Origin: Grimontia marina
GTDB taxonomy: Bacteria > Pseudomonadota > Gammaproteobacteria > Enterobacterales > Vibrionaceae
NCBI RefSeq assembly: GCF_900060185.1
Contig: NZ_FIZY01000024.1
Span: 1-64,000 of the forward strand
Direction of reading: 5' to 3'
DNA: 64,000 bases
In this document: in pieces, positions 37,867-48,103 of the stretch
How the letters are laid out: each line of letters begins with the position of its first letter
Numbering within the stretch: position 1 is the first letter of the stretch
The notes under the pieces: model-generated
Told to the model about the DNA's origin: nothing
The model's input: only the letters and a program-made list of their open reading frames with translations
Database searches by the model: none
Position numbers and translations under genes: made by a program

Positions 37867-38769
37867 ATGACTAAACCCGACTTCAATTTGCTGTCCGTTT
37901 TTCTCACTGTTTATGAGCTTCGGTCGATAACCACTGCGGCCGAATCGCTCAACATGACCCAACCGGGTGTCAGTACGGCGTTGAAACGTCTGAAGAAGCA
38001 AATTGGGGTGGAGTTATTTGTCCGTGAAGGAAGGGGAATTAGCCCCACACACGCAGCTGTTCAATTGGCCAATGACATTCGTCCGGCCCTCGAACAGATG
38101 TCCCGTGCCTTATTACACATTAATCATTTCACTCCCCAAACTGAGCGCACCTTTAACGTATTGGTTAACGAAGTGGCCTTGCAGTTACTGCACCCTAAAG
38201 TCGAAAAAAGTCTATTGTTCGAAAAGTGCCGAATCCAGTTTAATCCAGTCCCCCGAACAGAAAGCCGTTTGCTGGAAATGCTTAGTCTACAAAAGGCTGA
38301 TCTCGCGATAGATGTGGGTAAAGTCAATGGACAATCGTTCCAGACACTGCCGCTTTTTAACGAGGAACTTCGCCTTATCTGCGCCAAAAGCCACCCTCGG
38401 ATTGATGACAAGATTTCAGCCACTCAGTATTATGCGGAGAAACACATCACGCTTCGGCTCAGACGCTCAAATCTGTTTGCAGCAGACTATTTTACAAAGG
38501 AAAACCTCAGTGAACGCATTATCAGCGCAGAGTGCGAGTCCCTCTCATCCATGATGGCGCTGGTTGGGGAAAGTGAATGTGTTGGCATGACTGGTCATTT
38601 GTTCGCAGAAAAGTACGCTAAGCTCCACGACCTTAAAGTGCTTGAATCTCCCTTTACCGGCGAAAACATTGTTCATCAGTTAATTTGGCACAAACGTAAC
38701 CAACATAGTCCTGCCAACCTGTGGCTGAGAAATGCACTTTGCGAATTAATCAAAGATTCGGCAGTCTAG
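37867..38769 (+). CDS. LysR-family transcriptional regulator
   Basis: A 300-residue regulator. The N-terminal helix-turn-helix reads SITTAAESLNMTQPGVSTALKRL (about residues 18-40), and the layout LLSVFLTVYEL at the start is like the LeuO/NodD-type branch. The effector domain runs from about residue 90. It is divergent from the barrel-protein gene across a short AT-rich spacer (37754-37866), which suggests local control. The inducer is unknown. Confidence 0.92.
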   Translation: MTKPDFNLLSVFLTVYELRSITTAAESLNMTQPGVSTALKRLKKQIGVELFVREGRGISPTHAAVQLANDIRPALEQMSRALLHINHFTPQTERTFNVLVNEVALQLLHPKVEKSLLFEKCRIQFNPVPRTESRLLEMLSLQKADLAIDVGKVNGQSFQTLPLFNEELRLICAKSHPRIDDKISATQYYAEKHITLRLRRSNLFAADYFTKENLSERIISAECESLSSMMALVGESECVGMTGHLFAEKYAKLHDLKVLESPFTGENIVHQLIWHKRNQHSPANLWLRNALCELIKDSAV

Positions 38770-38796
38770 GCAAAAAATGGCGTTGAGAGAGTAGAT

Positions 38797-38955
38797 ATGA
38801 AAGCCGTGTTGATCGCCACCAGCTTGTTGCTCATTACTGGGTGTACCGCCGAAGTTGGCCGTAAAATGGCGGAAGATGAATGCTACCAAATCCAAAACAA
38901 TGTAGACAGAGAGCAGTGCTTTAAAGACGTTAAGCGTACGTTCAAAAATTATTGA
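38797..38955 (+). CDS. Small lipoprotein, 52 residues
   Basis: A short gene encoding MKAVLIATSLLLITGCTAEV and onward. The hydrophobic run followed by LITGC is a lipobox, so the mature protein would begin at Cys16 and be lipid-anchored. The mature part has two further cysteines (ECYQI and QCF) that may pair, and ends KRTFKNY. It lies 27 bp after the LysR gene and ends at a strong terminator, so it is probably expressed with it or from a close promoter. Family not recognised. Confidence 0.75.
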   Translation: MKAVLIATSLLLITGCTAEVGRKMAEDECYQIQNNVDREQCFKDVKRTFKNY

Positions 38956-38973
38956 TTCGTCACGAGTGACAAT

Positions 38974-39005
38974 AAAAAAGCGATGCTATCTAGCATCGCT
39001 TTTTT
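38974..39005. terminator. Bidirectional terminator between the small lipoprotein gene and cysH
   Basis: A perfect 10-bp stem (agcgatgcta with its complement) flanked by A-rich sequence on one side and T6 on the other, serving both convergent units. Confidence 0.93.
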
Positions 39006-39020
39006 CGTTCTGTTTAGACG

Positions 39021-39779
39021 TTAAATGCCCGCGCCGTCGCTCACGTCGTCTTCATGCAGACCACATTCGCGTTTCAGGCCAAAGAAGCGGGTTTCTTCTT
39101 CTGACATGCCATCTTCCAGCTTACGGGTAGTGTGCACATCACCGACCGACACATAGCCTTGGTCCCACAGTGGGTGGTAAGGCAGATCGTTATCTTTCAG
39201 ATAGTAATGCACGTCTTTGTTCGTCCAGTCGATGACTGGCAGGAACTTAAACACACCGTTCTGGATACCCAGAATAGGCAGTGTTTTACGCGAACCAGAC
39301 TGATCGCGGCGAAGGCCTGAGAACCAGGTTCCGACATTCAGCTCGTCCAATGCGCGGCGCATTGGCTCCACCTTGTTGAGGCGGTTGTAGCGCTCAATGC
39401 CCTCGACACCTTGCTCCCAAAGCTTACCGTACTGCGCTTCCTGCCATGCGGAACTCTGCTCTGCGCGGTAGACGCGAAGGTCGAGTTTCAGGCGCTCTGT
39501 CAGTTCATCAATAAACTGATAGGTTTCCGGAAACAGGTAGCCAGTGTCTGTCAGAATCACCGGGGTGTCCGGCTTTTCCTTCGTCACCAGGTGCAACATC
39601 ACCGCAGCCTGAATACCAAAGCTTGATGACAGGGCGAACTCGCCCTGCAGGTTTTCCAACGCCCAGCGAACCCGCTCCTGCGCTGACATGCTTTCAAGCT
39701 CAGCATTGATTGGCGCCAGTTCTAAGATTTGCTCAGCCTTGGTTCGGCCAAGCAGATCGGACAGTTGAAATTTAGGCAT
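39021..39779 (-). CDS. cysH: Phosphoadenylyl-sulfate reductase CysH
   Basis: Reduces PAPS to sulfite with thioredoxin as electron donor. The 252-residue protein has the PP-loop-like region [17 protein letters not shown], the [10 protein letters not shown] segment, [11 protein letters not shown], and the catalytic cysteine in ECGLH near the C-terminus. It lacks the extra CC pairs of APS reductases, so it is the PAPS-specific type, matching the presence of cysC. It overlaps the cysI stop by 8 bp as the last gene of cysJIH. Confidence 0.98.
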   Translation of the reverse strand: MPKFQLSDLLGRTKAEQILELAPINAELESMSAQERVRWALENLQGEFALSSSFGIQAAVMLHLVTKEKPDTPVILTDTGYLFPETYQFIDELTERLKLDLRVYRAEQSSAWQEAQYGKLWEQGVEGIERYNRLNKVEPMRRALDELNVGTWFSGLRRDQSGSRKTLPILGIQNGVFKFLPVIDWTNKDVHYYLKDNDLPYHPLWDQGYVSVGDVHTTRKLEDGMSEEETRFFGLKRECGLHEDDVSDGAGI

Positions 39780-41490
39780 AGAAATCCCTCTTAGAGACTT
39801 TCACTTCCGCAATAATGCCAGCGCGGATAACAAAATCACCGAAGCCTTCGCCGTCGTTGCGCTCGGTTGCCCAGCGGCCAACCAGTGCATCGATCTCTTC
39901 AAGGATCTGAGCGTCGGTAATGTTCTCTTTGTACATTTTAGGCACTCGGGTACCTTCACGGTTACCACCCAGGTGCAGGTTGTATCGACCCGGCGCTTTA
40001 CCCACCAGACCAATCTCAGCCAGCATGGCGCGGCCACAACCATTTGGACAGCCAGTGACACGGAAGATGATGTGATCATCACCTACGCCGTGCTTCTCCA
40101 GCACGCCTTCAATCTCGGTCACAAAGCCTGGCAGAAAGCGCTCAGCTTCAGCCATCGCCAACGGACAGGTTGGGAAAGCCACACACGCCATCGAGTTCTT
40201 ACGCTGCTCGCTTACGCCGTCATCCATCAGGCCATGCTCACGCGCGATCTTCTCGATTTTCGCTTTGTTAGACTTCGACACACCCGCGATGATCAGGTTC
40301 TGGTTCGCGGTCATGCGGAAATCGCCTTTGTGGATTTTCGCAATCTCAGCCACACCGGTTTTTAGCGGCTTGCCTGGGTAATCCAGTAAGCGACCATTTT
40401 CGATAAACAGCGCTAAGTGATGCTTACCGTCGATGCCTTCAACCCAACCCAGACGGTCACCACGGTCAGTGAACTCGTACGGACGACTTGCTTCGAACTT
40501 CACGTCTGCGCGCTTTTCCACTTCCGCCTTGAACACGTCAGTGCCAACGCGATCCAGTGTGTATTTGGTTTTCGCGTTCTTACGGTTAGAACGGTTACCC
40601 CAATCGCGCTGTGTGGTCACAACAGCCGCCGCGACATCCAGTGTTTTATCCAGAGGAATAAAGCCCAGATCGTCCGCTTTACGCGGGTAAGTGCTGGTAT
40701 CGCCGTGGGTCATCGCAAGGCCACCACCGACCAATACGTTAAAACCAACCAGCTTGCCGTTATCTGCAATCGCCACGAAGTTCAGGTCATTTGCATGCAC
40801 ATCCACATCATTTTGCGGTGGGATGACGACAGTGGTTTTAAATTTACGTGGCAGGTAGTTTGAGCCCAGGATCGGTTCTTCATCCTGATGGCCTTCTACC
40901 TTCTCACCGTCCAGCCAGATTTCCGCGTAAGCGCGGGTTTTTGGCAGAAGGTGCTCACTGATCTTCGCCGCCCACTCATAGGCTTCCTGATGCAGCTCAG
41001 ATTCCACAGGGTTCGTAGTACACAGCACGTTACGGTTCACGTCACCCGCTGTTGCAATGGAATCGATACCGATTTTGTTCAGCGTCTGGTGCATCAGCTT
41101 GATGTTTGGCTTCAACACACCGTGGAACTGGAACGTCTGGCGCGTAGTCAGACGGATACTGCCGTACATGGTGTGTTCAGTCGCGAATTCATCAATCGCC
41201 AACCACTGTTTTGGCGTGATAATACCGCCCGGCATACGGGCACGCAGCATCACATTGTGCAGCGGCTCCAGCTTCTGCTTTTGACGCTCTGCGCGAATAT
41301 CGCGGTCGTCCTGCTGATACATGCCGTGGAATCGAATCAGCTGGAAGTTGTCTGCGGTAAAACCACCTGTCACTGGATCAGACAGATCCTGCTCGATGGT
41401 GCCGCGAAGAAAATCACTTTCGCGCTTCAGACGTTCGTTATCTGACAATGGACCTAGCTCTTGGCCCAACACGACTTGCTTGTCACTCAT
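39772..41490 (-). CDS. cysI: Sulfite reductase hemoprotein subunit CysI
   Basis: Beta subunit of NADPH sulfite reductase, reducing sulfite to sulfide by six electrons at a siroheme coupled to a 4Fe-4S cluster. The 572-residue protein has the four cluster cysteines in [15 protein letters not shown] and [16 protein letters not shown], with the last ligating the siroheme iron. Substrate arginines are in [15 protein letters not shown]. The cysJ stop and cysI start share one base (TAATG). Siroheme comes from cysG in this window. Confidence 0.98.
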   Translation of the reverse strand: MSDKQVVLGQELGPLSDNERLKRESDFLRGTIEQDLSDPVTGGFTADNFQLIRFHGMYQQDDRDIRAERQKQKLEPLHNVMLRARMPGGIITPKQWLAIDEFATEHTMYGSIRLTTRQTFQFHGVLKPNIKLMHQTLNKIGIDSIATAGDVNRNVLCTTNPVESELHQEAYEWAAKISEHLLPKTRAYAEIWLDGEKVEGHQDEEPILGSNYLPRKFKTTVVIPPQNDVDVHANDLNFVAIADNGKLVGFNVLVGGGLAMTHGDTSTYPRKADDLGFIPLDKTLDVAAAVVTTQRDWGNRSNRKNAKTKYTLDRVGTDVFKAEVEKRADVKFEASRPYEFTDRGDRLGWVEGIDGKHHLALFIENGRLLDYPGKPLKTGVAEIAKIHKGDFRMTANQNLIIAGVSKSNKAKIEKIAREHGLMDDGVSEQRKNSMACVAFPTCPLAMAEAERFLPGFVTEIEGVLEKHGVGDDHIIFRVTGCPNGCGRAMLAEIGLVGKAPGRYNLHLGGNREGTRVPKMYKENITDAQILEEIDALVGRWATERNDGEGFGDFVIRAGIIAEVKVSKRDFYA

Positions 41491-43328
41491 TAATACACAT
41501 CCTTTTGATAGCGCTTCGCCTTACGCAGTTCGTTCAAATAGTTTTCTGCGTCTTCTCGGCTCTTACCGCCCTGCTCCTGGGCAACCGTAATCAATGCTTC
41601 ATGAACGTCTTTGGCCATGTAGGTCGCGTCACCACAGATGTAGAGGTAAGCGCCGTCTTGCAGCCATTGCCATACTTCTTTGCCTTGCTCGACAATCTTA
41701 TGCTGAACATACACTTTCTCAGCTTGATCGCGGCTAAAGGCGAGGTCGATTTTGCTCAGCAGACCGTCTTTGAGGAATTTCTGCCACTCGACTTGATACA
41801 GGAAGTCTTGAGTGAAGGTACGGTCGCCAAAGAACAACCAGTTCTTGCCTTCTGCACCGCGAGCATCTCGCTCTTGCATGAAAGCACGGAATGGCGCAAT
41901 ACCCGTACCTGGGCCGACCATGATGACAGGTGCGTTGTCGTCTGCTGGCAGTTTGAAGTTGTTGTTGTGCTCGATGAACACTTTCACAGACTCTGCGTCT
42001 TCAGCACGCTGCGACAGGAAGCCTGACGCACCACCAAAGCGGGTGTTGTCACCGTTTTGGAACTCCACCAGACCCACAGTCAGGTGCACTTCTTCACCCA
42101 CTTCTTCCTGGCTTGAAGCAATCGAGTACAAGCGAGGCGTCAGCTTACGAAGCAGGCCAGCCAGTTGCTCAGCGGTCAGCTTGGTTTTCTTCTCGCCCAG
42201 CACATCAGCCACTTGGGTGTTGTTGGCGTATTGGCGCAGCTTGTCTTTGTCCTCTGCCAGTTTTTGCAGTTTTTTGCTGCCAGAAAGTTCTGCAATCGCA
42301 GCCACTTGCTGTGGGTTCGCTGAAGTGATCTCAAACTTCTCGATCAGCGCCTGGCGCAGTGGAAGGGATTCACCCGCCACTTCAACCATTTCATCACCAG
42401 TTAAACCCACTTTCGCGAGAATCTCGTCTGCAAGCTCAGGGCTGTTGGTGTAGTAGACACCCAGCGCATCACCCGGCTGGTAAGTCAGACCTGAGTCGCT
42501 CAGATCAATTTCGATATGGCGAACGTCTTTGCCTGAATCACGGCCTGTGATCTTCTGGTTTGCTACCAGCTCTGCCGCATAAGGGTTTTGTTTGTTATAG
42601 GCAGAAGCCGCACCCGCAGTAGTTGCAGCATGCAGTGGCACCACCACTTCATCTACATTACCGCCGATAGTTTCTTTCACTTTCGCCAGAACGTCACCGC
42701 TCCAAGCTTCTGCTTCCGCTTCGTAATCCACGTCACAGTCAATTCGAGGTGTAATCGCTTTGGCACCCAGTTTGGACAGGAAAGTGTCGAAGTCTTTACC
42801 AGTCTGACAGAAGAATTCGTAGCTGGAGTCACCCAAACCCAGTACCGCGTATTGCAGTTTGTCGAGTTTTGGTGCTTTCTTCGATTGCAGGAACTCGTGC
42901 AGAGAAATCGCATTGTCAGGCGGCTCGCCTTCACCATTGGTCGACGCCACGATGATAAGGTGGGTTTCTTTCGCCAGATCGCGCGGTTTGTAATCATCTG
43001 CTGAATACAGAGAAACCTCTACGCCATCCGCCTTGGCTTTTGCTTCCAAAGCTTCCGCCACGCCTTTTGCGTTGCCGGTTTGAGAGGCATAAATAATAGT
43101 CAGCTTACCCGCAGGTTTCGCCGCAGTGGCAACCGCTTGGGCAAGAGGTTGAGGGTTAGCCGCCAACCCAGCTTGGTTTTGGGCCGCCGGAGTTTGGCTC
43201 AAACCCCAGAAATAACCGCTGATCCAAGCCAGCTGTTGTGGCGACAACTCTGCCACAGCCTGCTGCAGTTGACCGATCTGCTGGTCATTAAGCGGACTCG
43301 CCAGCGCAGAAAGTTCCTTGAGTAACAT
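41490..43328 (-). CDS. cysJ: Sulfite reductase flavoprotein subunit CysJ
   Basis: Alpha subunit of NADPH sulfite reductase that passes electrons from NADPH through FAD and FMN to CysI. The 612-residue protein has an N-terminal flavodoxin domain ([15 protein letters not shown], about residue 80 onward), an FAD-binding domain (PRLYSIASS), and an NADPH domain ([16 protein letters not shown]) ending RYQKDVY. It is the first gene of cysJIH; CysB-type control is expected from the family but no site was identified in the 246 bp upstream. Confidence 0.98.
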   Translation of the reverse strand: MLLKELSALASPLNDQQIGQLQQAVAELSPQQLAWISGYFWGLSQTPAAQNQAGLAANPQPLAQAVATAAKPAGKLTIIYASQTGNAKGVAEALEAKAKADGVEVSLYSADDYKPRDLAKETHLIIVASTNGEGEPPDNAISLHEFLQSKKAPKLDKLQYAVLGLGDSSYEFFCQTGKDFDTFLSKLGAKAITPRIDCDVDYEAEAEAWSGDVLAKVKETIGGNVDEVVVPLHAATTAGAASAYNKQNPYAAELVANQKITGRDSGKDVRHIEIDLSDSGLTYQPGDALGVYYTNSPELADEILAKVGLTGDEMVEVAGESLPLRQALIEKFEITSANPQQVAAIAELSGSKKLQKLAEDKDKLRQYANNTQVADVLGEKKTKLTAEQLAGLLRKLTPRLYSIASSQEEVGEEVHLTVGLVEFQNGDNTRFGGASGFLSQRAEDAESVKVFIEHNNNFKLPADDNAPVIMVGPGTGIAPFRAFMQERDARGAEGKNWLFFGDRTFTQDFLYQVEWQKFLKDGLLSKIDLAFSRDQAEKVYVQHKIVEQGKEVWQWLQDGAYLYICGDATYMAKDVHEALITVAQEQGGKSREDAENYLNELRKAKRYQKDVY

Positions 43329-43574
43329 GTCACGACATTCCTTTATTATTGCGTGAGCATAGATTAGCTATTCGCTGTAATAACTAGAAAGAATAGAAAT
43401 GCATGTTTTATAACCTTGCGTTAGATCACATGGTCATATAGAAATGTATCGGATTCACTGTCCAACTGAGATCTATGAGGATTCGCGGGTAAGGAGAAAA
43501 CCGGAGTAACACCAGGTACAGTTCATAGAAAGCTTGGCAAAAGATATTTGCTAGAAGGAAACCCTACGGGTCAA

Positions 43575-43805
43575 TCAGGCGTCGACGATTCGTACCTGAT
43601 GAAAACCGACATCCAATGCGTTTTCCGTCGCCATATCGACATCACCAAAGCATTGTTCAATACCGTTGCCATCTGTTAAAGGGACCAATCCACCACGGGC
43701 ATGGCGAAATTCGACAATCCATCCATCACTGGACAGAGATGGCTCGACTACGGCCTCCACCAGCATTTGCTGAGAATAGAGATTACGAAGTTCTGATTTT
43801 GTCAT
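43575..43805 (-). CDS. Small conserved-looking protein of unknown function
   Basis: The ATG at 43805 is chosen because AGGA lies 7 bases upstream; the product has 76 residues (MTKSELRNLYSQQMLVEAVV at its start). It is soluble, without a signal peptide, with GWIVEFRHARGGLVPLTD and a C-terminal half rich in acidic residues ending HQVRIVDA. The beta-rich middle suggests a small nucleic-acid- or protein-binding fold, but I do not recognise it. It sits alone between cysJ and the hybrid kinase gene. Confidence 0.65.
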   Translation of the reverse strand: MTKSELRNLYSQQMLVEAVVEPSLSSDGWIVEFRHARGGLVPLTDGNGIEQCFGDVDMATENALDVGFHQVRIVDA

Positions 43806-43971
43806 CGCACTTTCCTGCTGCCTTGCCAAATCAAAGCGTTACGCCACCATTGATGTAACAATAACCACACGTTTCGTTAGGAAAAGCATAGACCCGCACC
43901 GTACGATGTGCCATAGCAGGATCTATCGATTGTGAAACGTCCCTATTCTAGAGTCTTTTGACCTTCGCTGG

Positions 43972-46587
43972 TCAACAGACCCGAACAGAAACAGGGTCGG
44001 CCTGCTCACCCGCGAGGAGGTGAACCATGGTCATTTTCAAACGCATCGGCGACACAGGTTTATGCATAACCAAATAGCCGCAATCACGTGCCTGATGCTG
44101 AAGCTCTTCACTGCGGTTTGCAGTCACAATCACCGTGGGCACCTTTTGCATACGCTGCTGATTGATGGATTTAGCCAAGGACAACCCCGTCATATCATTG
44201 TCGAGATGATAATCCACAATCAGGAGCTCTACCGGACTTTGCACCGTGTCACAGCTGATTTGCAGCTCTTCAAGCGAACCGGCACTCGTCACTTCACAAC
44301 CCCAGCGTTGCAGCAGTTCTTCCATCGCGCGGCAGATATTCGGGTCATTATCAATCACCCAAACCCGTGCTCCCTGAAGCACCACACTGTTATCAGAAAC
44401 CAGCGATTCCACATTACGAAGGCTTTGTCTTTCGGGCCTGCCATAGGGCACCAGTACAGAAAATCGCGAGCCTGAACCCGGTATAGAATCGACCGTCACT
44501 GTATGGCCTAACACGCTGGCAATCTTGTCGACAATCGCCAACCCCAGACCAAGTTGGGTATGACTTTTGTCCTGCTCAGAGGTAAGGCGCTTGAACTCCT
44601 GGAAGATTTCATTCTTTTTGTCTTCCGGAATTCCCACTCCGGTATCCAACACCTCGATACGAAGCCCTTCTTTGCAGCGGCGGCTACCCAGCAAAATTTT
44701 CCCGCTTGGCGTGTAGCGGAGTGCATTGGTCATCAGGTTACGGACAATCCGCGCCAGTAATTGAGAGTCGGTATAGACATAGGTAGAGCTATGCACATAG
44801 CGTACCTCCACGCTGGTACCTTCTGCTGCGTGGCTAAAGTCGTCGGCGATGTTATCGAGCAGATCGCTGATCGGAAAAGATTGTTTGTCAGCCCGCACCA
44901 CCCCAGCATCGAGTTTGGAAATATCCACCAGCGTGGTGATAAGGGATTCCACATCTTCCAGCGAGTGCGCCAGTGAACTCACCAGTTTTCTCGCGGATGG
45001 CGACATACGGTGACTGAGTAGAGAACCGAGATAGAGTTGCGCCGCATTTAGCGGTTGCAGCAAATCATGGCTGATGGCAGCAAGGAACTTGGTTTTGGAA
45101 AGATTCGCCCGCTCGGCTTCTTTCTTGGTTTCCAGCAGGCGTTCCTGAATCACACGGCGCTCTTCCACCTCATCCTGAAGCTGGTCGTTCAGGGTTTGCA
45201 GCTGCGCCGTCCGCTCCTGAACTCGGTGTTCCATGGTCTGGTAAGCTTGCTCAAGCTCTTCGGCATTTTGCTTGCGTTCAGTAATATCCCAGTTGAGCAC
45301 AAACAGTCCGGTGATTTTGCCGTTGGAGGCCTGATTCGGTACATAACTTTTCACCACATAACGCGCTTCTCCAGAGGCGTTATACTCCTCAATTTCAAAC
45401 ACCACAGACTCGCCATCCAGCGCGCGCTCGACATAAGGACGCAACGCTTCAAACGTCGATGAACGGCGAGAGACCGAGATATGTTTGCCTATCAGCTCAC
45501 CACGCGGGAAGCCATACCATTCGTCGTAAGCACGGTTAGTGAACTGGTAGTGAAGATCATCGCCAACATAAGCAATCAGCGCGGGCACATTGTCAGTGAT
45601 CAGCCTCAGCCACTGCTCGGTTTCGCGCAGCTCTTTGGCATCAAGATAACGCTGGGTGATGTCAGTGTATGTATTCACATAGCCCTGATCTTCCATAGCA
45701 TGGCTACGCACTTCAATCACGCGGCCATCAGGCAGGGTTTGTACCCGGATCCCTTCCGGTGGGCGGATACCACCGCGGCCAATACGCCACAATGTGACTG
45801 GAGATTCTTCCGTTAACGGTTCAATTTGCGCTCCAATCAAACGGGATTGCTCAAAACCGCTCATGTCGAGGAAACGTTGGTTAAACACCTGTACTTCGCC
45901 GCTATTACTGACCATCAATACCCCCTGGGACAGGTTATCCACCATGTTCTGCAGGATGCGGCTTTTTTCGGCCATGGCCGCCTCGAAGCGCGCGGTTTCA
46001 GCCAGCTTTAGTTGAGTAATGTCTGAATAGAGCATTACCACCCCACCATCGCTGGTCCGGCGCTCTTTGATTTGCAGCCAGCGGCCATTTTGCAACTTCA
46101 ATGTATGCCCATTCAGGTTTCCAGCCACTTCACGTACGATCAGACCACGGTCTTTGGCAAGTTGCTGGATTTTTTCAGGGGTTAGGGACGGCGTGTTGAG
46201 CGAGATGGCATTGTCTTGCCAATAGAGTTGGAAGCGGCTGTTGGAGTACACCAGCTCCCGGTTAGGATCGTAAAGGGCAAAACCGTCAGAGATAGATTCG
46301 ATGGCATCGATAAAACGCTGATGGGCCAGCTCTGCTTGCTGGTTGGCCTGGGTCAACTGGCGATTGGTGGATTCAATGGAATGCAGCGCATGGTTCAACT
46401 CTTCAGTCTTTTCACGCACCTGATCGGCAAGCACCACGGAATGCTGAAATGCTCCCCATGCATCAACTTGGCCACTGCCACCTTGCTCCGCCCGCTTGAC
46501 CAGCGCCTCAATCATTTTCTTCTGGCGTGCGTTTTCTTCCTTCAACGCGGCAATTTGCTGTTCTAGCGACACATCCTTTTCAGCCAC
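43972..46587 (-). CDS. NahK/ErcS'-type hybrid sensor histidine kinase
   Basis: An 871-residue cytoplasmic hybrid kinase without membrane helices. An N-terminal coiled coil (about 1-90) is followed by three PAS-like domains (about 90-195, 205-315, 325-440), a second coiled coil (440-495), HisKA with His507 (AAISHDLLQPLNAAQLYLG), a HATPase domain (NALRYTPSGK to about 715), and a receiver with Asp792 (LLIVDYHLDNDMTG). DLLQPLNAAQ is typical of the NahK/ErcS' group; ErcS' takes part in control of PQQ-dependent ethanol oxidation in Pseudomonas aeruginosa. It starts at GTG 3 bp after the FIST gene stop, so the two are coupled. Confidence 0.9.
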   Translation of the reverse strand: MAEKDVSLEQQIAALKEENARQKKMIEALVKRAEQGGSGQVDAWGAFQHSVVLADQVREKTEELNHALHSIESTNRQLTQANQQAELAHQRFIDAIESISDGFALYDPNRELVYSNSRFQLYWQDNAISLNTPSLTPEKIQQLAKDRGLIVREVAGNLNGHTLKLQNGRWLQIKERRTSDGGVVMLYSDITQLKLAETARFEAAMAEKSRILQNMVDNLSQGVLMVSNSGEVQVFNQRFLDMSGFEQSRLIGAQIEPLTEESPVTLWRIGRGGIRPPEGIRVQTLPDGRVIEVRSHAMEDQGYVNTYTDITQRYLDAKELRETEQWLRLITDNVPALIAYVGDDLHYQFTNRAYDEWYGFPRGELIGKHISVSRRSSTFEALRPYVERALDGESVVFEIEEYNASGEARYVVKSYVPNQASNGKITGLFVLNWDITERKQNAEELEQAYQTMEHRVQERTAQLQTLNDQLQDEVEERRVIQERLLETKKEAERANLSKTKFLAAISHDLLQPLNAAQLYLGSLLSHRMSPSARKLVSSLAHSLEDVESLITTLVDISKLDAGVVRADKQSFPISDLLDNIADDFSHAAEGTSVEVRYVHSSTYVYTDSQLLARIVRNLMTNALRYTPSGKILLGSRRCKEGLRIEVLDTGVGIPEDKKNEIFQEFKRLTSEQDKSHTQLGLGLAIVDKIASVLGHTVTVDSIPGSGSRFSVLVPYGRPERQSLRNVESLVSDNSVVLQGARVWVIDNDPNICRAMEELLQRWGCEVTSAGSLEELQISCDTVQSPVELLIVDYHLDNDMTGLSLAKSINQQRMQKVPTVIVTANRSEELQHQARDCGYLVMHKPVSPMRLKMTMVHLLAGEQADPVSVRVC

Positions 46588-46590
46588 TAA

Positions 46591-47793
46591 TCACCCTGCC
46601 TTACGGTCGACTGTCATCGGCATTTCCAGCGGTTGAGTAGGTGGTTTACCAATCATCACACCCGTCAGGGTCTGGTTCATATGGATGCCATTGAGCTGCT
46701 CACCATAGGTGTTAAAGCCAACAAAATTGAAGCGACGGAACATCATCTTGGCCTTATCACGCATGAGCTTCTGCTCAATCTCGAGGCGCCGCAGGAAACA
46801 GTCACAGGCCAGTGTGAGTTCCGGTTCACCAATCCGTTCTTGAATCGCGCTGAGCTTGGCTTCCATATCGGCAAACAGATCACCCGGACGCATAGCGGTC
46901 ACAACAATGCCATCGTCTACCGCACAGTAGAAATCAAGGCTCAGATCTTCATTCACTTTCTGGATAGAGCGGACGTAGTACTGATCGCCAATCAAGACCG
47001 CAAGAGGGTGAAGGGCATAGATTTCGGGACGCAAATCTTGCAGCGAGATACCGGCTTCACGGGCATAAACTTCTGCGGCAGGCTCAGCATTGAACTCGTG
47101 AACCCGGCGAGCAGTACAATCGGCGTCCGTCACCACCAACTTACTATCAAGGCTTTGAATATGGTGAGTGGTAAAGACTTCGAACGGACAATGGGTATTG
47201 AACATCACCACGATGGCAGACTCGCTGTGAAACGCGCCTTCGCTATAAACATGGGTATTGGCAAGATTGACATCATCCCCTGCTGACCCGCCAAAGTGAG
47301 GCAAACGGCCAAGTGCGGTATCTAGAGTCACTAGAAAACGCTCTTCATTCGGCGAGAGACCATCAATCAGGGTTAAGACAAAAGTATTGGTGTTGATGGG
47401 GGCTTTGAGATCTTGCTGGCAGGCATCCATCAGGTCGCTGACGCAAAGCTGTGCAGATTGAAGGTCGAAGCCATCAAGCGAAACCCGTTGCCCACTCACT
47501 TTGAAGTCCTGCCGCGAAAAGCCAAGTGCGCTGATACTGCTTTTGGCATAACCGGAAGGCATCAGTTCACCCGCAGTGGTGCAGCCCATGACTTCACAGT
47601 GAGAAAAAGCCTGGTTCATTTCGCGCCCGAGGGCATCTAGATCGTAAGCGGCTGAGCAGAAGAAAAGCACAAAGCCAATATCTTCATCATCAAGCTGCAT
47701 CGCCAGTTCATGTGCTGCTTTGGTAGCGTCTAACTGGTATGTTGCCGCACTGAAAATAGCACGGTGCTGCGTGGAAGGTTGAAGTGCTACCAT
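46591..47793 (-). CDS. FIST-domain sensory protein
   Basis: A 400-residue cytoplasmic protein with FIST_N (about 20-220; FFCSAAYDLDALGREM and VMGCTTAGEL) and FIST_C (about 230-375; YALHPLAVLIGDQYYVRS) domains, a small-ligand sensory pair named for linkage to signal transduction. The C-terminal NFVGFNTYGEQLNGIHMNQTL is characteristic. It is immediately upstream of, and coupled to, the hybrid kinase, so it probably feeds a ligand signal to that kinase. The ligand is unknown. Confidence 0.92.
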   Translation of the reverse strand: MVALQPSTQHRAIFSAATYQLDATKAAHELAMQLDDEDIGFVLFFCSAAYDLDALGREMNQAFSHCEVMGCTTAGELMPSGYAKSSISALGFSRQDFKVSGQRVSLDGFDLQSAQLCVSDLMDACQQDLKAPINTNTFVLTLIDGLSPNEERFLVTLDTALGRLPHFGGSAGDDVNLANTHVYSEGAFHSESAIVVMFNTHCPFEVFTTHHIQSLDSKLVVTDADCTARRVHEFNAEPAAEVYAREAGISLQDLRPEIYALHPLAVLIGDQYYVRSIQKVNEDLSLDFYCAVDDGIVVTAMRPGDLFADMEAKLSAIQERIGEPELTLACDCFLRRLEIEQKLMRDKAKMMFRRFNFVGFNTYGEQLNGIHMNQTLTGVMIGKPPTQPLEMPMTVDRKAG

Positions 47794-48103
47794 AGGCTCT
47801 CCTGCTCACTTAAAAACAACTTAACATGACACCCTTATGGAGTGCATATGACTTAAGTTTAATCGCTCGCAGGTCGTAGTAATGTCATACTTAGGAAGGA
47901 TTTTTACAAAATTGCAAACTTTGCATATCAAAAGTTTCAAGAATGTGACACCCAGACCAACACAAATGGAATCAGGGTCACTACACTGAATAGCAAGCAA
48001 AACCTTAGGGAATGAACGGCTTTTCATTGACTCCTCATCGGGTCATTTTTGATGTGACACGCGTCGGGATGGCGGTGTTTGCAGTATTAAAAAGGATTGA
48101 ATC
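47794..48103. promoter_or_regulatory. Intergenic region between the FIST gene and the response regulator
   Basis: A 310-bp region holding opposing promoters for the FIST-kinase unit and the response-regulator gene. A 13-bp palindrome (tgcaaa-c-tttgca) at 47913-47925 is a possible operator. No gene is convincing here. Confidence 0.5.
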
